Positions 1-6,818 are shown, numbered from the stretch's first letter. The stretch: 12,398 nt of DNA from an uncultured Alphaproteobacteria bacterium (GCA_944389685.1 CALXNF010000019.1:1-12398); one strand, 5' to 3'. Program-made: numbers and translations. Notes: generated from the sequence alone by a model not told the origin.

Positions 1-8
1 CGACAGCT

Positions 9-36
9 AAAAAAAATACCCCATTCGGGGTATTTT
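9..36 (-). terminator. Rho-independent terminator of the rpmB-tRNA-Leu unit
   Basis: A perfect 10-bp stem (13-22 with 27-36) closes a four-base loop. Read on the minus strand it is followed by an uninterrupted run of T. It lies just downstream of tRNA-Leu, so it should end transcription of the rpmB-tRNA-Leu unit. Confidence 0.9.
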
Positions 37-41
37 ATTTC

Positions 42-126
42 TGGTGGCCCTGGTCGGACTCGAACCGACACTCCTTGCAGAACTTGATTTTGAGTCAAGC
101 GCGTCTACCAATTCCGCCACGGGGCC
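42..126 (-). tRNA. tRNA-Leu (anticodon CAA)
   Basis: This reads leucine UUG codons. On the minus strand it folds as a class II tRNA: a D-arm with TTGGTAGA, an anticodon stem CTTGA/TCAAG around the loop CTCAAAA (anticodon CAA), a short extra arm typical of tRNA-Leu, a T-arm with TTCGAGT, and an encoded CCA end. The acceptor stem pairs GGCCCCG with CAGGGCC, leaving one C-A mismatch at position 6-67. It starts 18 bases after the rpmB stop codon with no terminator or obvious promoter between them, so it is probably processed from an rpmB transcript. Confidence 0.95.
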
Positions 127-144
127 ATAAAGCAACACAACAAA

Positions 145-519
145 TTATTTAGTCGCAGCTTTACGCGCTTCAACCTTTTTTACCAAACGTGCACTACGAT
201 TTGCTTTATGTGCAGGTTTTTTTGCAGGTTTTTCCGCTGCGCCAACTTTTTTATTGATGGCTTTCTTGATTGCCGCCATTTCTGGGGTCAAACGAGAAGG
301 AGATTTTGACATAACATAAGCGTCCAAACCGCCGTGTTTAGTCAATGTGCGCAAACCAGCTGTTGAAATACGCAATGAAAAATCACGATTTAAAATATCG
401 CTGTGAAACTTTAATTTTTGCAAATTCGGCAAGAATGTGCGCTTTGTATGACGCTCAGAATGTGATACGTTCATACCAACTTGTGTTTTCTTACCTGTAA
501 CTTTACATACACGTGGCAT
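145..519 (-). CDS. rpmB: 50S ribosomal protein L28
   Basis: L28 is a small protein of the large ribosomal subunit. The N-terminus (MPRVCKVTGK, then NVSHSERHTKR and FLPNLQ) is the diagnostic L28 signature, and the core runs to about residue 90. I chose the ATG at 517-519 because the family starts there, because AAGGA (527-531) lies at a normal distance, and because the predicted promoter would start transcription near 540. A longer reading frame from 546 exists but begins upstream of that point. The protein is 124 residues, longer than the roughly 75-100 usual for bacterial L28. The excess is a C-terminal tail rich in Lys and Ala (about residues 90-124), probably disordered and rRNA-binding. 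tRNA-Leu follows 18 bases downstream in the same orientation. Confidence 0.95.
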   Translation of the reverse strand: MPRVCKVTGKKTQVGMNVSHSERHTKRTFLPNLQKLKFHSDILNRDFSLRISTAGLRTLTKHGGLDAYVMSKSPSRLTPEMAAIKKAINKKVGAAEKPAKKPAHKANRSARLVKKVEARKAATK

Positions 520-546
520 ATCATAATCCTTTAATAACTGCGCCAT

Positions 547-575
547 AATTTATAATAAAAATCCCGAAAAGTCAA
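547..575 (-). promoter_or_regulatory. Predicted sigma-70-type promoter for rpmB
   Basis: On the minus strand, TTGACT (570-575) is followed after 17 bases by TAAATT (547-552). An overlapping TATAAA (549-554) has a 15-base spacer. Either would give a start near 540 and a leader of about 20 bases holding the AAGGA ribosome site of rpmB. A second extended -10-like TGATATAAT lies further upstream near 615-625, but I see no good -35 for it. Confidence 0.5.
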
Positions 576-678
576 GCAATGTTTTATTATTTTCTTATGG
601 TTTCATAACCTGTTTATTATATCACAAAAAAATTTTATTTCCACCTGTTATAAAAAATCAACTATTTGATTCCTATAC

Positions 679-706
679 CTTGAAAAAGAGCTTTCTGCTA
701 CTATAT
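679..706 (+). promoter_or_regulatory. Predicted RpoH (heat-shock) promoter for clpB
   Basis: CTTG (679-682, continuing AAA) is followed after exactly 18 bases by CTATAT (701-706, continuing ATAG). This resembles the alphaproteobacterial RpoH consensus of CTTG, about 17-18 bases, then a C/T-TAT-type -10. A start near 713-716 leaves about 20 bases of leader, enough for the AAAGGAG ribosome site (718-724). The promoter upstream of clpP has the same spacing and nearly the same -10. Confidence 0.6.
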
Positions 707-735
707 ATAGTGAAAACAAAGGAGATTTATAAACT

Positions 736-2793
736 ATGAATCCAGAAGAAATGCAAGAAACGCCAGAACAAGCGATTGCGAAGTATACCACAGACTTCAC
801 AAAATTAGCGGCAGACGGTAAACTTGACCCAGTTATCGGACGCGATGATGAAATTCGCCGTACAATACAAGTGTTATCTCGTCGTACAAAAAACAATCCT
901 GTACTAATTGGTAATCCCGGGGTTGGTAAAACCGCGATAGTAGAAGGTCTGGCAGAACGAATCGTATCTGGTGACGTCCCCGAAAATTTATTAAAGAAAA
1001 AATTATTATCATTAGACATGGGGGCCTTAATGGCGGGCGCCATGTTTCGCGGCCAATTTGAGGGCAGATTTAAAGCTATATTAAAAGCAGTCAAAGACTC
1101 AAACGGTGAAATTATTTTATTTATAGACGAATTACATACTTTGGTCGGCGCAGGTAAAGGCGAAGGCAGTATGGATGCTGGTAATTTATTAAAACCTATG
1201 TTAGCACGTGGTGAACTGCACTGCCTTGGGGCAACAACTTTGGATGAATACCGTCAATATATTGAAAAAGACCCTGCCCTAGCGCGTCGTTTTCAACCAG
1301 TATATGTTGATGAACCGACAGTCGATGATACCATTTCAATTTTGCGTGGTTTGAAAGAAAAATATGAAGGGCATCATGGTGTTCGTATTTCTGACGCGGC
1401 TTTGGTATCAGCAGTACGCTTATCGAACCGCTATATCACAGATAGATTTCTGCCTGATAAAGCAATTGACTTAATCGATGAAGCTGCGGCACGTGTTCGT
1501 ATTGAAATCGCATCTAAACCAGAAAAGCTGGATGAAATTGACCGTCATTTAATGCAGTTAAAGATCGAGCAGCAAGCATTAAAGAAAGAAAAAGATGAAG
1601 ATTCTAAGAAACGCTTAAAAGAATTAGAGACAGTTATTAAAGAAACCGAAGCCGAATCTGAAAAATTGACTGCCGAATGGCGCGAAGAGCAAAAAAAGAT
1701 GCGCGGTTTATCTGATGCGATGGCAGCACTAGATGCCGCCAAAGCGGAAGTGGCAACAGCAATGCGTAACGGAGACTACGAAAAAGCCTCTGCTCTGCAA
1801 TACGGGAAGATTCCAGAATTGGAAGAAGAAATCCGTAAAATGAACGCGGAATCCAAAGAATATAAGACAGTATTACCAGAACACATCGCAGCAGTTGTCA
1901 GCAAGTGGACAGGCGTTCCTGCAGACAAATTAAGCGTTGAAGAACAGTCTAAATTACTTAATATAGAAGACGAATTACGTAAACGAGTTGTCGGTCAAGA
2001 CCACGCACTAACCGTAATTGCGCGTGCAATTCGCCGCAGTCGTGCGGGTTTGTCTGATCCGCATCGCCCTGCAGGAAGCTTTATGTTCTTGGGGCCAACA
2101 GGGGTTGGAAAGACCGAAGTTGCAAAAGCTTTGGCAGAATACTTATTTAATGATGATACTGCTATGACACGTATTGATATGAGTGAATACATGGAGCCTC
2201 ACTCTGTATCTCGTTTAATCGGCAGTCCTCCGGGGTACGTTGGTTATGAACAAGGCGGTGTTTTAACTGAAAGCGTACGTCGCCGTCCGTATCAAGTATT
2301 ATTGTTTGATGAAATTGAAAAAGCAAATCCCGATGTGTTTAACGTCTTTTTGCAAATATTAGATGACGGGCGTTTAACAGATGGTCAAGGTCATGTTGTA
2401 AACTTTACAAACACAATCATCATTATGACCAGCAACCTGCCAGATATGGAAGCGGTAAAAAGACAATTCCGACCAGAATTCATAAATCGAATTGATGAAA
2501 TAGTATTCTTTAACCCATTGGGTAAAGATGTAATGGCTGGAATTGTAAAGATACAATTACATAATCTGGAGAAACGTTTGTCAGAGCGTCGCATAAGCTT
2601 AGAAGTATCAGATAAAGCAATTAAATGGTTAGGCGAAAATGGCTACGACCCTGTATTTGGGGCGCGTCCTTTAAAACGACTGATTACTTCAGCTGTAGAA
2701 GATAAAATTGCGGACTTAATTTTATCTGGCCGCATCGGCGAAGGCAGTACAGTTTATGTCGATGTTCATGGGAAAGAACTTACTGTAAAATAA
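736..2793 (+). CDS. clpB: ClpB disaggregase lacking the N-terminal domain
   Basis: ClpB is a hexameric AAA+ disaggregase that works with DnaK to pull polypeptides out of aggregates. Both ATPase modules are intact: Walker A GNPGVGKT (59-66) and Walker B ILFIDE (127-132) in D1, arginine finger around R184/R185, then Walker A GPTGVGKT (453-460), pore loop GYVGYEQGG, Walker B VLLFDE (521-526), sensor 1 in TSNL, arginine finger in FRPEFINR and sensor 2 GARPLKR (642-648) in D2. The coiled-coil middle domain (about 262-378, with LKIEQQALKKE and LQYGKIPELE) separates ClpB from ClpA and ClpC. The protein is 685 residues against about 860 for full-length ClpB. The N-terminal substrate-binding domain is absent, and D2 lacks about 20 residues after TSNL (568-577). 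AAAGGAG at 718-724 supports this ATG, and there is no coding sequence upstream for the missing domain. Expression is probably heat-shock controlled. Confidence 0.95.
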   Translation: MNPEEMQETPEQAIAKYTTDFTKLAADGKLDPVIGRDDEIRRTIQVLSRRTKNNPVLIGNPGVGKTAIVEGLAERIVSGDVPENLLKKKLLSLDMGALMAGAMFRGQFEGRFKAILKAVKDSNGEIILFIDELHTLVGAGKGEGSMDAGNLLKPMLARGELHCLGATTLDEYRQYIEKDPALARRFQPVYVDEPTVDDTISILRGLKEKYEGHHGVRISDAALVSAVRLSNRYITDRFLPDKAIDLIDEAAARVRIEIASKPEKLDEIDRHLMQLKIEQQALKKEKDEDSKKRLKELETVIKETEAESEKLTAEWREEQKKMRGLSDAMAALDAAKAEVATAMRNGDYEKASALQYGKIPELEEEIRKMNAESKEYKTVLPEHIAAVVSKWTGVPADKLSVEEQSKLLNIEDELRKRVVGQDHALTVIARAIRRSRAGLSDPHRPAGSFMFLGPTGVGKTEVAKALAEYLFNDDTAMTRIDMSEYMEPHSVSRLIGSPPGYVGYEQGGVLTESVRRRPYQVLLFDEIEKANPDVFNVFLQILDDGRLTDGQGHVVNFTNTIIIMTSNLPDMEAVKRQFRPEFINRIDEIVFFNPLGKDVMAGIVKIQLHNLEKRLSERRISLEVSDKAIKWLGENGYDPVFGARPLKRLITSAVEDKIADLILSGRIGEGSTVYVDVHGKELTVK

Positions 2794-2833
2794 TAAATAA
2801 GGTGACAACTGTCACCTTATTTATTTTGTTTTT
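2792..2833. terminator. Bidirectional terminator between convergent genes
   Basis: A perfect 15-bp stem (2792-2806 with 2811-2825) and four-base loop is followed on the plus strand by TTGTTTTT. On the minus strand the AT-rich base of the stem also runs into T-rich sequence. The hairpin contains part of the clpB stop codon (2791-2793) and the stop codon of the opposing gene (2821-2823), so it probably ends both transcripts. Confidence 0.85.
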
Positions 2834-3582
2834 CCGATAACAAACCTTTTATTCCTAGCAATTTTTTTCATTTGTTCTGTTTCTAAATATATGCTGGATT
2901 TATTTGTCATATCAATACGTAAATTATCACCAGACACACAAATATTTTTTGCTTGAACGTTATATTTTGAAAACGCATGTTTTATAGAAGGTAATCTTAA
3001 GTGTAAATTCGTATCATATATTAACCACATAGGTTTCGCGGGATAATTCGCATCATTTTCAACAATACCATGTATTGCAAGTATTGTGTCATCACAGAAC
3101 AATTCTACTTTTGTGTTAATATGCCCTTTTAATAATCTTTCTCCATTAACATATACATCGTTATAGAAACCATTAGGTATTATTTTTCTGTTTTTTATAG
3201 TTACTACAACTTTTTTATATTCGATCGGGACAGAAACAGAATCAACTGCAGCTGCCAGTTTTTCACTATCTTGTTTTTGAGGCTTGACCGGAATTTCTTC
3301 TTTAATTTTTTCTTCTTTATTATCAATATCGATTGCCGCACCCTTAGATTGACAATTCACCTCCAACAACGACTTAATCAATCGATTCATCTTTTCTATA
3401 TCAACTTTATCCGATATCTGAATTAACGGACAGGTAAATTCATGACCATCTTTACCAATTATAGAAGTAAACTTTTTTAAAACATCCGCTTTTATCGTTT
3501 CTGCAGCGAAAGGAAGACTTACAACCTTCTTAATTTCATTGAACCTAGATACTACTGTATACAGTCTACCGATAAAAATAAA
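2821..3582 (-). CDS. C-terminal half of the repeat protein, in a shifted frame
   Basis: I do not recognise this product. The first ATG in this frame is at 3388-3390 and would give 189 residues. The frame stays open upstream to 3582, past that ATG, with protein-like sequence (GRLYTVVSRFNEIKKVV and further) and no start codon with a good ribosome site. It overlaps the end of the upstream repeat gene by about 30 bases. Adding one T to the five-T run (forward 3574-3578) would fuse the two into a single 638-residue protein. The part after the ATG has a charged, low-complexity stretch rich in Lys, Glu and Pro, then about 130 residues of alternating hydrophobic strands that suggest a beta-rich domain. 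I treat it as the displaced C-terminal half of the upstream gene, either through mutation, sequencing error or recoding. An independent gene starting at 3390 is less likely because its ribosome site is poor (only AGAAAAG). Confidence 0.65.
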   Translation of the reverse strand, partial: FIFIGRLYTVVSRFNEIKKVVSLPFAAETIKADVLKKFTSIIGKDGHEFTCPLIQISDKVDIEKMNRLIKSLLEVNCQSKGAAIDIDNKEEKIKEEIPVKPQKQDSEKLAAAVDSVSVPIEYKKVVVTIKNRKIIPNGFYNDVYVNGERLLKGHINTKVELFCDDTILAIHGIVENDANYPAKPMWLIYDTNLHLRLPSIKHAFSKYNVQAKNICVSGDNLRIDMTNKSSIYLETEQMKKIARNKRFVIGKTK

Positions 3583-4736
3583 TCATGTGTATTTGATACG
3601 TAACTTACAGTCTTTAAGCCTGCCTTAGATTCAGTTAAAATTTTTGCTTTTTTCAAATCTATCACATATAAAATATTTGAAAAACCATCCTGTTTCTTAC
3701 GAACAACAGCAAAGCCCGTTTGTTCGTCAACCAAACACAATTCATAAGGTGCATTAGCCCCCCTTAATAAGTTGAAATTATTTTCACCGTCAAAGAAAAA
3801 CAATCCGTATTTATTCGCATCTGTAATAGACGAAAACAAAGGTACATTAAAGCCGACAAACTCTTTTTTTATCTTTATTCTTCTTTTCCCGATATTTTTA
3901 CAATTCCCAAACGTTTTTGTTTCTTTATCATAAGTGACAAAACGTTTTGCAAGCTCATCATTTAGCTCATTTTCTATTGGTAAATTATTTTTTTTACGGT
4001 AATTATATGCGCTACGTAAATGAAAATCTTTACGAGTTTTCCAATCTATCTGCTTTTTAGCTATCGTTTTTTTACAAAAGCATCTTTTGAATTTATCATA
4101 ATTAGGAAATCTTCTTGCCAGTTCCTCGTTCAAATCATCTTCTATTGGTTTTCCCTTTTTTATGCGACTAGTAAAAATAACCCGTAAACTTTTATCGCTT
4201 GATTTTGACCAATCTGAATTATTACTTCGCAGATTTCCAAAGCTTTGGGATTCTTTATCATATCCAGGAAAGCGTTTAGCCAATTCTTCATTCAAAGCTT
4301 TTTCTATCTGGCGTCCATTTTTTTTACGCTTGTTATATACATTTCTTAATCCGTCATCCCCTGTTTTCGACCAATCTGTCGTTTCACTTCGAGAAACATT
4401 GCCAAATGATTTTGTTTCTTTGTTATATCCAGGAAATCTTTTTGCTAATTCCTCGTTTAAAGCATCTTCTATTGGCTCACCCCGTTTTTTACGCCTTAAA
4501 TAAGTTCCTCTTAAACTCGAATCACTCGATTTTGACCAATCTGATTTTCTTTTCCTGCGGCAATTTTTAGAAGTTTTTTCATACCCTTCCTTAACATTTT
4601 TCATATTCAAAGACATAAACGCGCCAAGGAAAAATTCTAAAGCTTTTTTTAAATCGGTGTTTTTTAATAGTTTTTCAACCAATGCTTCTATTAATTCTTT
4701 TTCATCTGAAAGCGAAACATCTTTCTTTTTAACCAT
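3552..4736 (-). CDS. Lysine-rich protein with four tandem ~55-residue repeats (N-terminal part)
   Basis: I do not recognise the family. The frame encodes 394 residues. Residues 1-55 look helical, with heptad-like hydrophobics and no signal peptide. Residues 65-283 hold four tandem repeats of 54-56 residues. The repeats share a DW start, then LR, a basic R-x-KK, IE, a conserved LNEELAKRF, an aromatic-D/N-K segment and usually FGN. The segment from about 295 is beta-strand-like and includes YGLFFFDG and NILYVIDL. It ends in a short out-of-frame tail (LSVDCIQ) at a TAG. The reading frame from 3582 down to 2821 continues the protein after a single-base shift. The basic repeats with a leading Trp could be small helical nucleic-acid-binding modules, but that is only inference. 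The start codon has a weak ribosome site. A stronger purine run (GGGAGAGAGG) lies about 22 bases further upstream. The gene starts 51 bases after the ABC transporter stop and may be co-transcribed with it. Confidence 0.75.
   Translation of the reverse strand: MVKKKDVSLSDEKELIEALVEKLLKNTDLKKALEFFLGAFMSLNMKNVKEGYEKTSKNCRRKRKSDWSKSSDSSLRGTYLRRKKRGEPIEDALNEELAKRFPGYNKETKSFGNVSRSETTDWSKTGDDGLRNVYNKRKKNGRQIEKALNEELAKRFPGYDKESQSFGNLRSNNSDWSKSSDKSLRVIFTSRIKKGKPIEDDLNEELARRFPNYDKFKRCFCKKTIAKKQIDWKTRKDFHLRSAYNYRKKNNLPIENELNDELAKRFVTYDKETKTFGNCKNIGKRRIKIKKEFVGFNVPLFSSITDANKYGLFFFDGENNFNLLRGANAPYELCLVDEQTGFAVVRKKQDGFSNILYVIDLKKAKILTESKAGLKTVSYVSNTHDLFLSVDCIQ
3888..4544 (-). repeat. Four tandem coding repeats, ~165 bp each
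   Basis: The units lie at roughly 4380-4544, 4218-4379, 4050-4217 and 3888-4049. Repeats 1 and 2 are closest at the protein level, sharing LNEELAKRFPGY. Repeat 4 is the most divergent (LNDELAKRF, with DWKTRKD in place of DWSKSSD). The divergence and slightly variable length show old duplications under selection for the protein, not a recent slippage expansion. Confidence 0.85.
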
Positions 4737-4787
4737 AATTATTTCTTTTCTTTTTTTACCTCTCTCCCTTAAACCCCATATCCATAA

Positions 4788-6578
4788 TTAATTTTTTTTG
4801 TTTTTAAACTGAATATCACGTAACTTTTTGTATTCACCATCTAATGCAACAAGTTCAGCATCCGTCCCTTGTTCCACTATATGTCCGTCTTTTACTACGC
4901 AAATTATATCCGCATCCAAAATAGTTGACAAACGATGTGCAATTACAAATGTAGTACGCCCACGCATCAAATCTTTCAATGCCGCTTGTATCAACTTTTC
5001 GCTTTGAGTATCCAGCGCAGACGTTGCCTCGTCCAATAATAATATCGGCGAGTCTTTTAATATAGCTCTTGCAATAGCAATTCGCTGTTTTTGTCCGCCA
5101 GACAACAAAGCCCCACCTTCACCGACCTTAGATTTATATTTATTAGGGAAGCTAATTATAAAGTCATGTGCATTTGCCGCTTTTGCCGCCGCCTCTACCT
5201 GTTCATGGGTAGCGTTAGGCGCGCCATACTTTATATTTTCTTCAATTGTTCCATTGAATAAGAAAACATCTTGTGAAACTTCCGCTATATTTTCTCGCAG
5301 CGATTTTAAAGTAAATTTTCGAATATCTGTATTATTGATTTCTATTTTTCCTTTTTGCGGTTCATAAAAGCGTTCAATCAGGTTAAACATCGTAGTTTTT
5401 CCGCCGCCAGACGGGCCAACCAACGCACAAACCTTTCCCGCAGGAACCATCAAATTTATATTTTCTAAAACAGGTTCCCCAGGAACATATTGGAAAGAAA
5501 CTTTATTAAACTTAACTGTCATCTTTCCTGCTTTTAATTCTTTTGCATCTGGTAAGTCTTGAATATCTGGTTTACTGTCCAAGAAGTCAAATAAAACCTC
5601 TGCCGCCAATAAACCATGTTGAACGGTATTACTTGTACTCGTTATGCTGCGTGCAGGTTTATAAGCCGCGGTCAAGGCCAGCAAGAATGCTGTAAAATCA
5701 CCGGTTGTAATGGCACCTGTCACAATGAAGTGCCCCCCTGCAATCAATGCCAGACATAAACCTATTGATATCATCAATTCCAACAACGGTGATTGTAAAG
5801 CGAAAGCTTGTGTACCTTTGTAAGAATTAATCATAGATGTATTTAAAACCTCCGCAAACTTTTTTGATTCCGCGTTTTCATTTGCAAAAGCTTGTATTGT
5901 TTTCATCCCCTGCAATGTTTGATTTAAATGTTGCGATACATTATTTGCTATTCCAAAAGACTCCCTTGATAATTTACGTCGCCTGCGCATAATCAATACC
6001 ATAGGTATCATTATAGCAGGTACCAAGAATATTAAAACGGCGCAAAGCTGTGGCGCATAATAAACCATTAACCCAAGCGTCATTATCAAAGTAGCTATTT
6101 GCTGAACTGTACTTACTAACGTCCCTGTAACTAAATTTAATACCGCCCCTGCCTGCACACTAAAATAATTCAGATGCTTTCCTATCCCATCGCCATAAAA
6201 TTTAGCGATGTTCATTTTAACCATATGCTTATAAATTCGCTGCTGTAAATCGGCACTTGCGTTTAGACCAGCCTTTGCCATAAGCAATGATTTCACATAA
6301 CTAAAAACACCTTTAAAACCAAAAGCGGCAATTACTTGTAAACCGAAGAAGTATATATTTGCCATACTTTTCTGTATGAACGCCTTATCCACTACCTGCT
6401 GAACTAGTGTAATGGTATAAGCTTCCGCAGCGGCAGCCAAAACTGTTGCAACGATACCCCAAACTAACCATTTTAATTGCGGTCTTCCGATTTCGCGCCA
6501 TACACGTGCATACAAAGACCATTTTATGCGACGATTTGTTTCGTCACCTTTAAAAAATTTTTTTATACCTTTTATCAT
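4788..6578 (-). CDS. ABC exporter half-transporter (MsbA-like, permease and ATPase fused)
   Basis: This 596-residue protein has the type I exporter (ABCB/MsbA) layout and should work as a homodimer in the inner membrane. The first 320 residues hold about six hydrophobic segments (around 36-55, 73-96, 152-174, 177-197, 264-286 and 290-306). The ATPase domain follows with Walker A GPSGGGKT (388-395), Q-loop glutamine 436, signature LSGGQ (492-496), Walker B ILLLDE (512-517) and switch histidine 548. All catalytic residues are present. Family members export lipids, including lipid A core, or peptides and drugs. The substrate cannot be read from sequence, so I give no symbol. The start is the ATG at 6576-6578, preceded by GGGGTG. 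A near-consensus -10 lies only eight bases upstream of the ATG, so the transcript may have almost no leader. The repeat-protein gene follows after 51 bases. Confidence 0.9.
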   Translation of the reverse strand: MIKGIKKFFKGDETNRRIKWSLYARVWREIGRPQLKWLVWGIVATVLAAAAEAYTITLVQQVVDKAFIQKSMANIYFFGLQVIAAFGFKGVFSYVKSLLMAKAGLNASADLQQRIYKHMVKMNIAKFYGDGIGKHLNYFSVQAGAVLNLVTGTLVSTVQQIATLIMTLGLMVYYAPQLCAVLIFLVPAIMIPMVLIMRRRRKLSRESFGIANNVSQHLNQTLQGMKTIQAFANENAESKKFAEVLNTSMINSYKGTQAFALQSPLLELMISIGLCLALIAGGHFIVTGAITTGDFTAFLLALTAAYKPARSITSTSNTVQHGLLAAEVLFDFLDSKPDIQDLPDAKELKAGKMTVKFNKVSFQYVPGEPVLENINLMVPAGKVCALVGPSGGGKTTMFNLIERFYEPQKGKIEINNTDIRKFTLKSLRENIAEVSQDVFLFNGTIEENIKYGAPNATHEQVEAAAKAANAHDFIISFPNKYKSKVGEGGALLSGGQKQRIAIARAILKDSPILLLDEATSALDTQSEKLIQAALKDLMRGRTTFVIAHRLSTILDADIICVVKDGHIVEQGTDAELVALDGEYKKLRDIQFKNKKN

Positions 6579-6586
6579 AGCACCCC

Positions 6587-6615
6587 ATTATAAATTGACC
6601 GACAAAATGTGTCCA
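6587..6615 (-). promoter_or_regulatory. Predicted sigma-70 promoter for the ABC exporter
   Basis: On the minus strand TGGACA (6610-6615) is followed after 17 bases by a perfect TATAAT (6587-6592). The start codon begins eight bases after the -10, so the expected transcription start falls within a few bases of the ATG. Confidence 0.6.
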
Positions 6616-6650
6616 GCAAAAGATTATTAAAGCGTTTTTTCATTTTTAAT

Positions 6651-6679
6651 TTGACAATACAAACAAAAGTGTATAAAAT
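6651..6679 (+). promoter_or_regulatory. Predicted sigma-70 promoter for tRNA-Ala-rpsU
   Basis: A perfect TTGACA (6651-6656) is followed after 17 bases by TAAAAT (6674-6679), within TATAAAAT. The expected start near 6686 lies about 24 bases before the mature tRNA. This is the only good promoter I see ahead of rpsU. Confidence 0.65.
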
Positions 6680-6709
6680 TTGTTGGCTTTAAGAAAAAAG
6701 CAAAGTTTT

Positions 6710-6785
6710 GGGGTCATAGCTCAGTTGGTAGAGCACCTGCTTTGCAAGCAGGGGGTCGTCAGTTCGAGTCTGATTGGCTCCACCA
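6710..6785 (+). tRNA. tRNA-Ala (anticodon TGC)
   Basis: A 76-base class I tRNA with encoded CCA. The acceptor stem pairs GGGGTCA with TGGCTCC, including two G-U pairs. The D-arm holds AGCTCAGTTGGTAGAGC, the anticodon stem CCTGC/GCAGG encloses TTTGCAA (anticodon TGC), and the T-loop is TTCGAGT. It reads GCN alanine codons. rpsU begins 33 bases after it with no terminator between, so the two are probably one transcript. This single copy lies outside any rRNA operon in the window. Confidence 0.97.
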
Positions 6786-6800
6786 AAATAAATTGCGTTA

Positions 6801-6809
6801 AAGGGGGTG
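6801..6809 (+). promoter_or_regulatory. Strong ribosome binding site of rpsU
   Basis: AAGGGGGTG lies nine bases before the rpsU ATG and is the strongest Shine-Dalgarno-like sequence in the window. It fixes the start codon at 6819. Confidence 0.75.
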
Positions 6810-6818
6810 AATTAACCT

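Noticed and set aside
668..672. GANTC sites in the clpB and clpP upstream regions (668-672 and 9017-9021) as possible CcrM control
   Set aside because: One site in each of two gaps of 100-190 bases is about what AT-rich sequence gives by chance, and they sit at different places relative to the promoters.
648..1094. A 148-residue minus-strand reading frame overlapping the clpB start
   Set aside because: It lies antisense to conserved clpB codons, has no family match I recognise and no ribosome site, so it is a shadow of clpB.
3554..3565. 12-base palindrome after the frameshift as a recoding-stimulating hairpin
   Set aside because: It is short and AT-rich, a hairpin would be very weak, and the slippery site is imperfect, so a simple homopolymer error or mutation explains the shift better.
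4162..4503. A 113-residue plus-strand frame with repeats
   Set aside because: Its repetition is the antisense image of the four tandem repeats of the minus-strand gene.
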